DNA from: Candidatus Woesearchaeota archaeon
GTDB taxonomy: Archaea > Nanobdellota > Nanobdellia > SCGC-AAA011-G17 > JACPNG01
NCBI GenBank assembly: GCA_016185555.1
Contig: JACPNI010000132.1
Location: 1 to 6,162 of the forward strand
Direction of reading: 5' to 3'
Length of the DNA stretch: 6,162 nucleotides
Part shown: positions 1 to 6,061 of the stretch, one piece after another
Numbering within the stretch: the first letter of the stretch is position 1
Layout of the letters: each line of letters begins with the position of its first letter
Notes under the pieces: generated by a model
Told to the model about the DNA's origin: nothing
Database searches by the model: none
The model's input: the letters and a program-made list of their open reading frames with translations, nothing else
Made by a program: the position numbers and the translations under genes

Positions 1-645
1 AAGCATGGTTTCATTATCTTGGTTAGAGATATTTAAGCAGGCTTTATATTGCCAGTTTGTATTCCACCAGTCCCAGTTAGGTTCAAATGTTCCCTGTGGT
101 GTCTGTAACCTTATTTTCCAGTCAATAGTGTTTCCCTTCTTTGCTATTGATTTTGTTCCTACTATTTTTATTCTGTATTGCTTGTTTGCTTCTAATGTAA
201 AACCACCTGGATTCCAGGGCTCAAATGTTGTGTAGTATTCTGTATTTGTTCCTGTTTGTATTGTTGTACAGTTATCATAATGTGATATGCTTTGATTTGG
301 ATTAGTAATATCATAAGGATTGCATGTTGTCTGGTATACTGGAACTATTCTTGAATTATTTTTTTCTATTTCCAGGTGAAAATCTGCTAAATCCTGAGCA
401 CCCGGGGCCTTTACATACCATTTTGTAAAATCATTAGAACTCAGAGTTATACTTGATGGGGTTGGATTCTTTATTTTTATAAGGGCATAACAATTAATCA
501 AACATTCAGCTGTATTCTCTTCTAATGTTAAGAAATCAGATTCTGAGTATGGTGCTGAAACTGGTTTAATAAAATATATTGAAGCCGTTAATAAAAAGAT
601 TAAAGCAAAAATTACGCCTAAAACAGTAACTCCCTTTTTATTCAC
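1..645 (-). CDS. Surface protein with N-terminal signal anchor and DUF2341 start (C-terminus beyond left edge)
   Basis: The frame is open from a GTG at 645-643 to the left edge, giving 215 residues with no stop, so the C-terminus is missing. GTG is chosen because GGGGGAG (656-650) lies four bases upstream and the protein then opens with a signal or membrane anchor: a short basic NKK, then a hydrophobic stretch at residues 5-26. The remainder looks extracellular: a beta-rich region (about 35-185) rich in Thr, Asn and Tyr, with cysteines at 48, 52, 108, 126 and 203. At residues 191-207 a WDWWNTNWQY...LNIS motif resembles the opening of DUF2341, a domain frequent in large surface proteins of archaea and some bacteria. 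Five N-X-S/T sequons are visible (N96, N117, N125, N205, N211), as expected for a glycosylated envelope protein. It has its own upstream gap and so probably its own promoter. Ligand and function are unknown. The surface location is well supported, and the DUF2341 call rests on a short motif at the edge. Confidence 0.82.
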   Translation of the reverse strand, partial: MNKKGVTVLGVIFALIFLLTASIYFIKPVSAPYSESDFLTLEENTAECLINCYALIKIKNPTPSSITLSSNDFTKWYVKAPGAQDLADFHLEIEKNNSRIVPVYQTTCNPYDITNPNQSISHYDNCTTIQTGTNTEYYTTFEPWNPGGFTLEANKQYRIKIVGTKSIAKKGNTIDWKIRLQTPQGTFEPNWDWWNTNWQYKACLNISNQDNETML

Positions 646-649
646 TTTT

Positions 650-656
650 CTCCCCC
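650..656 (-). promoter_or_regulatory. Ribosome binding site GGGGGAG for the GTG-started surface protein
   Basis: GGGGGAG read on the minus strand is followed by AAAA and then GTG at 645. It is the strongest Shine-Dalgarno-like match in the gap. It decides the start, because the only nearby ATG (658-656) is out of frame and overlaps the site itself. Confidence 0.7.
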
Positions 657-695
657 ATTTCTTAAAATAAATTATTTGAATAAAAATAAAATTGG

Positions 696-703
696 TTTAT
701 ATG
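696..703 (-). promoter_or_regulatory. Candidate archaeal TATA box for the surface protein gene
   Basis: CATATAAA is read on the minus strand in the only real intergenic gap. With the usual archaeal spacing of about 25 bases from TATA box to start site, transcription would begin near 670-675. That leaves a leader of roughly 25-30 bases that contains the GGGGGAG site. No convincing purine-rich BRE lies just upstream (the minus strand reads TAATA there). The surrounding DNA is so AT-rich that a chance match is possible. Confidence 0.35.
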
Positions 704-765
704 TATTATTGTTTTTTAGAACATATGTACTATCCCGATGTTATTACAAAAGGAAACCTCAATTA

Positions 766-1218
766 TCATTTACTTAACAAATCGCCAATAGTTAGTACAT
801 CGCTTCTAGCTTCTTGTTTTTTCTGTTTATTATCAGTATCTAAATCACCCTTAATGATAAGACTCATCTTAAAAAAACGTTCCAATTTTCTTGCAAGATT
901 TAAATCCGGTTCAATAGCCCTTGATTCAATCTTGTGTATAACAGACTCTTTTTCTGCAATTGCTTTTGCTAATTCTTCCTGGGTCATTTTCCTCTTCTCA
1001 CGGGCATTCTTTATCCTAATATTATAATCCGAGACTATGGATTCAACAGCCTCTTCTCTCTTTTCAACTGTTTTCTTTTTTTCTACAGGCCTTAAATTAC
1101 TTCCTGCATGCCCTAAAACCTTCCCGAATTTTCCACACCCTTCACAAACATTCAGTTTAGAACCTTCTATAACAGCCATAAAAAGATATGCATTCCTTCC
1201 ACAAATATCGCACCCCAT
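766..1218 (-). CDS. Archaeal MBF1-type transcription factor (zinc ribbon + HTH)
   Basis: This is a 150-residue protein if translated from ATG 1218. It has an N-terminal zinc ribbon with paired cysteines C3-x2-C6 and C25-x2-C28. A charged Lys/Glu linker follows (about 44-64), then an Xre/Cro-type helix-turn-helix (about 65-120) containing REKRKMTQEELAKAI and HKIESRAIEPDLNLARKLE. This order, and the total length, are those of archaeal multiprotein bridging factor 1 (TIGR00270-like). In eukaryotes MBF1 bridges activators to TBP; archaeal versions are thought to associate with ribosomes and transcription, with a role still debated. The start is ambiguous: GTG 1236, ATG 1224 (shares one base with the preceding TGA) and ATG 1218 are all in frame. 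ATG 1218 is preferred because GGGAG (1231-1227) is eight bases upstream and MGCDICG is a typical family start. The gene is last in the operon, directly behind the thioredoxin-fold gene, an unusual setting for a general factor. The family call is firm. Confidence 0.92.
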   Translation of the reverse strand: MGCDICGRNAYLFMAVIEGSKLNVCEGCGKFGKVLGHAGSNLRPVEKKKTVEKREEAVESIVSDYNIRIKNAREKRKMTQEELAKAIAEKESVIHKIESRAIEPDLNLARKLERFFKMSLIIKGDLDTDNKQKKQEARSDVLTIGDLLSK

Positions 1219-1223
1219 ATTCA

Positions 1224-1928
1224 TCACTCCCTGCACAAATCTGGTTTTTCTTCATAAGTAGGACATATCCTGGACAAGATCTTCTCTTTTCTCTGCAGAC
1301 CTTCAAACTTCTGGTCATCTATTATTAATGTCGGTGTCAAAGTTACATTAAATGCCTCTTTGATTATTGGAACCAGGGGCTCTTCGTCAAAATCAGCATC
1401 AAATGAGAATATTAAAAGCTTGTCCTCAAATTGTGATTTAAGGTAAGTCAGTATAGTACCCTGAGCACCACAGTCATCACACTTATTATTTGAATAGAAA
1501 TAAAGTACGGAAATGCTATCCCTGGGGCATACCTTCTCTGTTTGTCTTGCCAAAAGCAAATACCTTATCTGTGCCAGGCTGTATTCTCTTTTAAGCAGAC
1601 TAAGATCCTCATCTTTGCCATTATAAGTCCCTTCAATATAGCCCTCCAGCCGGATTCTTGTTTTATCAAGGTTATTTATATTCTCTTCCAGGGCTTTATT
1701 TGCCGCCTTGCAGTTTTTTGAATCCTTTAAAGCATCCAGATAAAGATACTGAAGCTGCAGGCTATCGTAATCCAATTTTTGCAGCCTATTCGTATTAGTT
1801 AAAACATCTGCACGATAATTTGTAACCAATAAAGTTAACGATACTCCCAAAAAGAAAACTAATAATGTAATAACAAGAGCTATTAGGTATCTGCTCTTAT
1901 TGGCTGATTTTCTTTGCAAGTCTACCAT
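1224..1928 (-). CDS. Membrane-anchored thioredoxin-fold protein with CDDC motif
   Basis: This 234-residue protein has a basic N-terminus (QRKSANKSR), a single membrane segment (about 14-36), a charged helical, coiled-coil-like region (about 40-130) and a C-terminal thioredoxin-like domain (about 137-222). Inside that domain are a strand SVLYFYSN, the redox pair C150-D-D-C153 followed by GAQG, a second strand LLIFSFDADF, and LTPTLIIDD with the expected cis-proline at P199. The basic N-terminus suggests N-in/C-out topology, so the redox domain would act outside the membrane. Four extra cysteines (73, 134, 222, 232) flank the fold and could form structural disulfides or a resolving pair. Likely roles are thiol-disulfide exchange on surface proteins or reduction of an unknown partner; the direction cannot be read from sequence. 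The ATG overlaps the GT2 stop by 7 bp (1922-1928), with GGGGAAG upstream, so coupling is likely. Similar anchored CxxC proteins are known in uncultured archaea; no gene name is justified. Confidence 0.85.
   Translation of the reverse strand: MVDLQRKSANKSRYLIALVITLLVFFLGVSLTLLVTNYRADVLTNTNRLQKLDYDSLQLQYLYLDALKDSKNCKAANKALEENINNLDKTRIRLEGYIEGTYNGKDEDLSLLKREYSLAQIRYLLLARQTEKVCPRDSISVLYFYSNNKCDDCGAQGTILTYLKSQFEDKLLIFSFDADFDEEPLVPIIKEAFNVTLTPTLIIDDQKFEGLQRKEKILSRICPTYEEKPDLCRE
1227..1231 (-). promoter_or_regulatory. Ribosome binding site GGGAG inside the end of the thioredoxin-fold gene, for MBF1
   Basis: GGGAG is formed by the last codons of the upstream gene (AGG GAG TGA). It lies eight bases before ATG 1218 and two before ATG 1224. 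The run GGGAGTGAT also resembles the longer GGAGGTGAT consensus with one base missing. This supports translational coupling and an ATG start rather than the GTG at 1236, which would lie upstream of the site. Confidence 0.55.
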
Positions 1929-3175
1929 TTCTGTTTCTTCCCCATCAAAACATCTATAAAGACCAAAAGCATTATTGTGCTTGAGAGTATAGAATAGAAT
2001 AGAATATATGAAGGGATTGCAATAAGGCTGTTTCTTGAAAATTTTTCATTTGTATGGCGATGTGCAGAATAGATAAGCAGCCCTGCAAAAATCATTACTA
2101 TTAATGTAAAGAATAATCTTGTCATATCAATATCAATCAAATGAAAATTTCTGAAAAATCCAGATATAAATGGAAGAATATTAAAATTTACCAGAGAGAA
2201 ATAATAAACCTTATAAAATAATGGCTTTAATATTGAATTATAAGTAATTATCATGAGAGACAGTATAACAAATACCCCTTCAAGCAATATTCGTGGCATC
2301 TGTATAAGCCCAAAATCCTCATATTTTTTGTTGAAAGCCATTTTTCTATACTTTAATGCATTCAAAATAGTTCCTTTATACCACCGATTTCTTTGCCTGT
2401 AAAACCCTTTAAGGCTATCCGGAGGTATTGTATATACTTCAGTATTCATAACCTGGATAATTTTGTAATTATTCTTCTGCAGCTTTAATGTAACTTCCAA
2501 ATCCTCTGTAAGGTTATGTTCATCAAACCCACCAACACCCAAAAGGATTTTTTTTCTGTAAACGCTGAATGGGCCCGGCGCTACATGAACGCAGTCAAGT
2601 AAAGACATCAGCCTTTTATAGAACAAATTAACCATATACTCTGCCCACTGTATCTTCTGCAGTAGGTTTTTTGGATCCTTAATTTTCATCAAAGGCAATA
2701 CTGCCGCTACATTCTTATTAGCAAAATGAGGCAGCATAGCTTTAAGCGCATCAGACCTTATGTAAGAATCAGCATCAAGAGGAACAAAAAAATCACCTTT
2801 AGCTAAATTAAGTGCTTTATTCAATGCTGCCCCTTTTCCTGCATTTTTCTGGTTTATCAGCATAATATTGATTTGGGGGTTTTCTTTTATTATCTGGTTG
2901 ACAACTAATTCAGTATTATCCTTACTGCCATCATTTACTACTATAAGTTCTAATTTGTCTTTTGGATAATCGAGTTCAATTATTGATTTAATGGTATTTG
3001 AAATAGTATCCTCTTCATTATACGCAGGGACAGTAACTGTGGTCAAAGGAAAATGTGTAAGTGGAATCATTTTATCATCAATATCTTCCTCTAAGAAAAC
3101 TAGCAGCCAGAACACCATAAGATACAGTAAGAACAAGTAGGTTACTAAAATAAACACGCCATAAAAAGTTATCAT
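1922..3175 (-). CDS. Family 2 glycosyltransferase, membrane-bound, processive-type motifs
   Basis: This 417-residue protein has an N-terminal membrane segment (about 5-28), a cytosolic GT-A domain (about 44-275) and roughly three to four C-terminal membrane segments (about 292-315, 325-341, 353-371, 386-411). GT2 landmarks are complete: VPAYNEE (49-55), NDGSKDN with D82 for the nucleotide, NAGKGAALN (111-119), D134-A-D136 as the metal-binding DxD, T223-E-D225 with the catalytic base, and Q261-R-N-R-W265 as the QxxRW motif. The last two are typical of processive enzymes such as poly-GlcNAc, hyaluronan and cellulose synthases, although many non-processive relatives share them. It would transfer a sugar from a nucleotide donor to a growing polymer or lipid carrier at the inner face of the membrane. 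Donor and product cannot be assigned. The ATG at 3175 overlaps the upstream TGA as ATGA (4 bp), with GGTAGGG immediately before it. Its neighbours are GT-C-like proteins, supporting a surface glycan role. Confidence 0.93.
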   Translation of the reverse strand: MITFYGVFILVTYLFLLYLMVFWLLVFLEEDIDDKMIPLTHFPLTTVTVPAYNEEDTISNTIKSIIELDYPKDKLELIVVNDGSKDNTELVVNQIIKENPQINIMLINQKNAGKGAALNKALNLAKGDFFVPLDADSYIRSDALKAMLPHFANKNVAAVLPLMKIKDPKNLLQKIQWAEYMVNLFYKRLMSLLDCVHVAPGPFSVYRKKILLGVGGFDEHNLTEDLEVTLKLQKNNYKIIQVMNTEVYTIPPDSLKGFYRQRNRWYKGTILNALKYRKMAFNKKYEDFGLIQMPRILLEGVFVILSLMIITYNSILKPLFYKVYYFSLVNFNILPFISGFFRNFHLIDIDMTRLFFTLIVMIFAGLLIYSAHRHTNEKFSRNSLIAIPSYILFYSILSSTIMLLVFIDVLMGKKQKW

Positions 3176-4641
3176 TCCCTACCAACTTCCCATATTTTGG
3201 TAAAGTTATTGGAATAGACCCTATTAAAATTCTTACTGTATTTTAACAAAAACAGCAGACCTTCTTCTTCCCCACCCCAAAGTTTTTCTTCCATGTCACG
3301 ATCTATTAAGATATAACGAATGTCATATTTATTAATTACTCTGGTAGCATTTTCTATATCCCTAGTAAAAAGCAGCTCATTTGAGTTATCATACCTTTCT
3401 TCCAAATTTGGCGCATAAAGGAAATCACTATCAATCAAATTCTTCTTATTTGCAATTGAATTGATCAATATACCATTAGAATAATAAGAAAATGCAACAC
3501 CGTCTTCTTTGTCTTTTAGGAAATTTAAGGCATTTATCATATCCCTGTTTGGTGGGGATTTTGACAGCAAGTATGAATGTGAGAAAAAGGAAAAGATTAA
3601 TCCAATAATAACTATAAAAATTGTAATTGACTTTATTGTTTTACTTTCCCATTCAAGCTCTATTAATTTAACAAGCCCGAGAGCAGCCAAAAAAGCTATA
3701 AAAAAGTTAAGATAAAACAAGGATTTAATCTCGAAAAAAGAAAACAACAGCAATACTATAATTGACGAATATATTGCAACATGCTTGTATTTTTCTTCCC
3801 ATAATTTTGTAATGCCAATAACTGCCAGGAAAAGTGCAAAAATGCTAAAGCCAAAATTCCCGCCCAGGTCAGATAAAAGCTGCCTTAACAAGGAGTAATC
3901 CGGGGGGCTAAAGAAGAAAGAATATGGCAAGCCGTAAAAAAATAATGGTATTAAACCCGCGATTATAAGCAAAACAGTTATCAAAAACCATCTAAACTCC
4001 TTAATCTCGTCTTTTTTAGCAGCATAAACCAAAAATAAAATAGCTGCTATGAATGCATGAATGCTGCCAAAGAAAGGAAGCAATAATGATAGCATGAAAG
4101 AAGCCCTGTATTTTTCATATAACATTAATGATAAAACAATAAGTGAAACTAAAACAGGCAAAAAATAATTATTTAGCGTGATAAAAAGGTAAACAAATCC
4201 CGGGGATAATATCATTACAAGACATGAAATTATTGTAATTGTCCTGTTTATATCATTCTTTCTTAATATAACATAAAATAAAATAACAGCTATCAAACCA
4301 GCAAGTATTGGTAATAATCTTAACGACAGAAGCAAAGACCCTATTACCTTAGCAAAGAGCAATAGGATTATCGGAGTTAGGCTAAAAATATGCATCCTTC
4401 CGGAATAGCTGAGATAGTCATATTCCGGAAAAAAACTTCCCTTATCTGCAATATTATCAGCGATCCTGTAGTTATAGTAAGACTCTTCACCCATAAACGA
4501 GTCTATAGGCCTGTTTAAATAAGTAAATGAAAGCACAAGGAATGCAACCAGCACCAAAAAGATTACAATCCTTAACTCAGCATAACTTCCTATAAATTTC
4601 TGTTTTCTCAGTTCTAAAAACTCTTTTAAAGCACTCATCAT
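3172..4641 (-). CDS. Polytopic GT-C-like membrane glycosyltransferase (second tandem paralog)
   Basis: This 489-residue protein has about 11-12 hydrophobic segments between residues 24 and 360 and a C-terminal soluble region of about 128 residues (362-489). The first external loop carries an acidic pair, E52-E53, followed by SYYN, at the position where GT-C enzymes (PMT, STT3 and relatives) keep catalytic or metal-binding acidic residues. H195 falls in a later segment (LLLPFFGSIHAF). The C-terminal part (INALNFLKDK, SIANKKNLIDSDFLY, INKYDIRYILID) is of a kind seen in many archaeal putative mannosyl- or oligosaccharyl-transferase-like proteins. The expected role is transfer of a sugar from a polyprenyl-phosphate donor on the outer face. 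It aligns end to end with the preceding gene. Two ATGs (4641, 4638) are possible: AAGGGAG (4649-4643) sits one base from the first and four from the second, so 4638 is slightly better spaced. The start lies 62-65 bp inside the preceding gene. GT-C is inferred from topology and motifs, and the substrate is unknown. Confidence 0.82.
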   Translation of the reverse strand: MMSALKEFLELRKQKFIGSYAELRIVIFLVLVAFLVLSFTYLNRPIDSFMGEESYYNYRIADNIADKGSFFPEYDYLSYSGRMHIFSLTPIILLLFAKVIGSLLLSLRLLPILAGLIAVILFYVILRKNDINRTITIISCLVMILSPGFVYLFITLNNYFLPVLVSLIVLSLMLYEKYRASFMLSLLLPFFGSIHAFIAAILFLVYAAKKDEIKEFRWFLITVLLIIAGLIPLFFYGLPYSFFFSPPDYSLLRQLLSDLGGNFGFSIFALFLAVIGITKLWEEKYKHVAIYSSIIVLLLFSFFEIKSLFYLNFFIAFLAALGLVKLIELEWESKTIKSITIFIVIIGLIFSFFSHSYLLSKSPPNRDMINALNFLKDKEDGVAFSYYSNGILINSIANKKNLIDSDFLYAPNLEERYDNSNELLFTRDIENATRVINKYDIRYILIDRDMEEKLWGGEEEGLLFLLKYSKNFNRVYSNNFTKIWEVGRE

Positions 4642-6061
4642 TCTCCCTTATATACTTGATTTTATTTATGCCATAATCCCTTTTGGTTCTCTCAGACAGA
4701 TAAATATATCCTATATTATACTTTTTCAATAACTCCAGTGATTTAACCTTCGATTCTGATTTGAAAATAAACTTAACCACCAAAAACCTATTATTGATAT
4801 TCTTATAAAATAAAAAGTTCCTGTCAATAAAGCTTTTCCTATTCGCTATTGAGGTTATATAATTTCCTTCATACGGGGAAGACAAGATAGTTGAGTTTTC
4901 CAAGGTATTATTCTTCAGCCATATAAAAGAGTAGTACTCATCATCTGTTAATGCATTAGAAATAACCTTACCTGCATTGCTGTATGAAGGCCATACAAAT
5001 GTAAACAGAACAATAAGCAGCAATAAAAACTTAATATGATTTTCAAAGTTGGAAAATTTTGTTATTCTTATATACTTAAATAGCTTTTCAAATCCGAGCG
5101 AAGATGCAATTGTAAGGGAAATTCCCAAGAACACCATTCCTACAGAAAAGTCAATCAATTTAAGCAAAAGCAATAGAGCTGTTGCTAATATAATACCATA
5201 GATCAGGAATACAGAATCTTTTTTGTATTTAAACACACCAAAAACTATGCCAATTATGCCAAATATCAGTGAAATTGCCCCTATTTGGAATAAAACCTCA
5301 AGAACACTTATATTCCTATAGAAGTTTATGAATATTTCACTAGGTATGTTTTGCCATATTGCATTAAAACCCAAGTTAATAAAAGACTGCTTAAAAAATA
5401 TAAATTCTACAAGAAGTGAGATAAAGATATAGAATAAAATCGCCTCTTTTATAAGTTTATTAAGCTTGACAAACTCTACATTCAACAATATAGCATAAAA
5501 GATAAGCGAAATGCTAAGCAGGAAAGCTATTGGATGTATTAAGGGAAGTAAAATTGAAAGAATAACAAACATCGCCAGATAAAACTTATTTTGTATTTTC
5601 ATCAGGCAATAAACCATAAAAAAGATTATAAACAAAGAAAGGGAATATGCGCTTACTTTGTTAAGGGTTTCAGATATAGTAATCGGAATAAACACTGAAA
5701 TAAAAGAAGAAAGCAGTGCTGCATTCTCATCTTCAGTTATTTGCTTTGAGATTAAATAAACAACCACGGCAATCAGACTTAAAAATATTACAGGAACTAC
5801 CTTAAATGCAATTTTACCGAAAAAAAAGCTGAAAAAAGACATGAAATAAAAGAATAATGGGGGGAAATATTGCGAAGCCCCGCCAAAGCTTAAAGGATCA
5901 TCAAATAGAGGTTTACCTTGCTCATTTATTGCATTTATATTTTTAATATTATAATATGAAACATCATCACTGAAATAAGGTGTCTGTAATACAAAATACA
6001 ATCTAAAAACAATAGCAACAAAGAAGATTAAAAGAACATAAAGGCTATTCTTGTTTTGCAT
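4577..6061 (-). CDS. Polytopic GT-C-like membrane glycosyltransferase (first tandem paralog)
   Basis: This 494-residue protein (from ATG 6061) has about 11-12 hydrophobic segments from residue 7 to about 360 and a soluble C-terminal region of about 134 residues. The first external loop reads PYFSDDVSYYN with an acidic pair D32-D33, and a second acidic pair D54-D55 follows in the same loop. H176 (LLPLIHP) matches H195 of the downstream paralog. The tail shares SIANRKSFIDRNFLF (404-418) and LKKYNIGYIYLS with the neighbour. This fits a GT-C enzyme using a lipid-phosphate sugar on the outer face; donor and acceptor are unknown. A TTG start at 6070 would add three residues. ATG 6061 is preferred because GGGGAAG lies directly before it. 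The start overlaps the upstream gene by 17 bp and the stop lies 62-65 bp inside the next gene. The end is trusted because EIYRKLC aligns with the natural end KIWEVGRE of the paralog. Codon content is AT-rich like its neighbours. Confidence 0.83.
   Translation of the reverse strand: MQNKNSLYVLLIFFVAIVFRLYFVLQTPYFSDDVSYYNIKNINAINEQGKPLFDDPLSFGGASQYFPPLFFYFMSFFSFFFGKIAFKVVPVIFLSLIAVVVYLISKQITEDENAALLSSFISVFIPITISETLNKVSAYSLSLFIIFFMVYCLMKIQNKFYLAMFVILSILLPLIHPIAFLLSISLIFYAILLNVEFVKLNKLIKEAILFYIFISLLVEFIFFKQSFINLGFNAIWQNIPSEIFINFYRNISVLEVLFQIGAISLIFGIIGIVFGVFKYKKDSVFLIYGIILATALLLLLKLIDFSVGMVFLGISLTIASSLGFEKLFKYIRITKFSNFENHIKFLLLLIVLFTFVWPSYSNAGKVISNALTDDEYYSFIWLKNNTLENSTILSSPYEGNYITSIANRKSFIDRNFLFYKNINNRFLVVKFIFKSESKVKSLELLKKYNIGYIYLSERTKRDYGINKIKYIRENDECFKRVFRTEKTEIYRKLC
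4643..4649 (-). promoter_or_regulatory. Ribosome binding site AAGGGAG inside the upstream coding region
   Basis: AAGGGAG lies wholly inside the last part of the preceding GT-C-like gene, one and four bases before two consecutive ATGs. No ATG, GTG or TTG in the downstream frame occurs before the upstream stop at 4577. This site therefore supports the long gene overlap being real and not a misplaced start. Confidence 0.6.

Larger units (their letters stand above)
646..765 (-). other. Intergenic gap between operon end and surface protein gene
   Basis: About 120 bp of very AT-rich DNA lies between the MBF1 stop (TGA, 768-766) and the GTG at 645. It must hold both the 3' end of the upstream operon and the promoter of the next gene. 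Downstream of MBF1 only short T-runs are visible: a four-T run at 751-748, and a richer T tract (TTTTATTTTTATT) near 692-679. The second tract would lie between the candidate TATA box and the next start codon. No stem-loop terminator is visible, which agrees with archaeal termination at oligo-T. No small gene is supported here. Confidence 0.6.

Noticed and set aside
5..235. Plus-strand open frame of 76 codons
   Set aside because: It lies opposite the surface-protein gene, which has a signal anchor, sequons and a ribosome binding site. The plus-strand frame has no domain or binding site and is a shadow.
638..658. Six-codon upstream frame (ATG 658 to TAA 638) overlapping the GTG start
   Set aside because: Its ATG overlaps the ribosome binding site and it has no site of its own. 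It is best explained as chance in AT-rich DNA, although a leader peptide cannot be strictly excluded.
719..730. Near-palindrome GAACATATGTAC upstream of the candidate TATA box, as an operator
   Set aside because: Only the inner ACATATGT is a perfect palindrome, and eight-base AT-rich palindromes are expected by chance. No second copy was noticed.
692..1027. Plus-strand open frame of 111 codons
   Set aside because: Mostly antisense to the MBF1 HTH region, whose family identity is firm. Its hydrophobic, Ser-rich look is what the reverse strand of a charged protein gives.
1037..1261. Plus-strand open frame of 74 codons
   Set aside because: Antisense to the MBF1 zinc ribbon and linker, with no binding site or recognisable content.
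3509..3715. Plus-strand open frame of 68 codons
   Set aside because: Antisense to the second GT-C-like gene, with no supporting start context.
4577..4641. Frameshift splitting one long protein into the two GT-C-like genes
   Set aside because: Each protein is a complete copy of the same architecture with its own N-terminal loop motif and C-terminal ending, so they are tandem paralogs and not halves of one gene.
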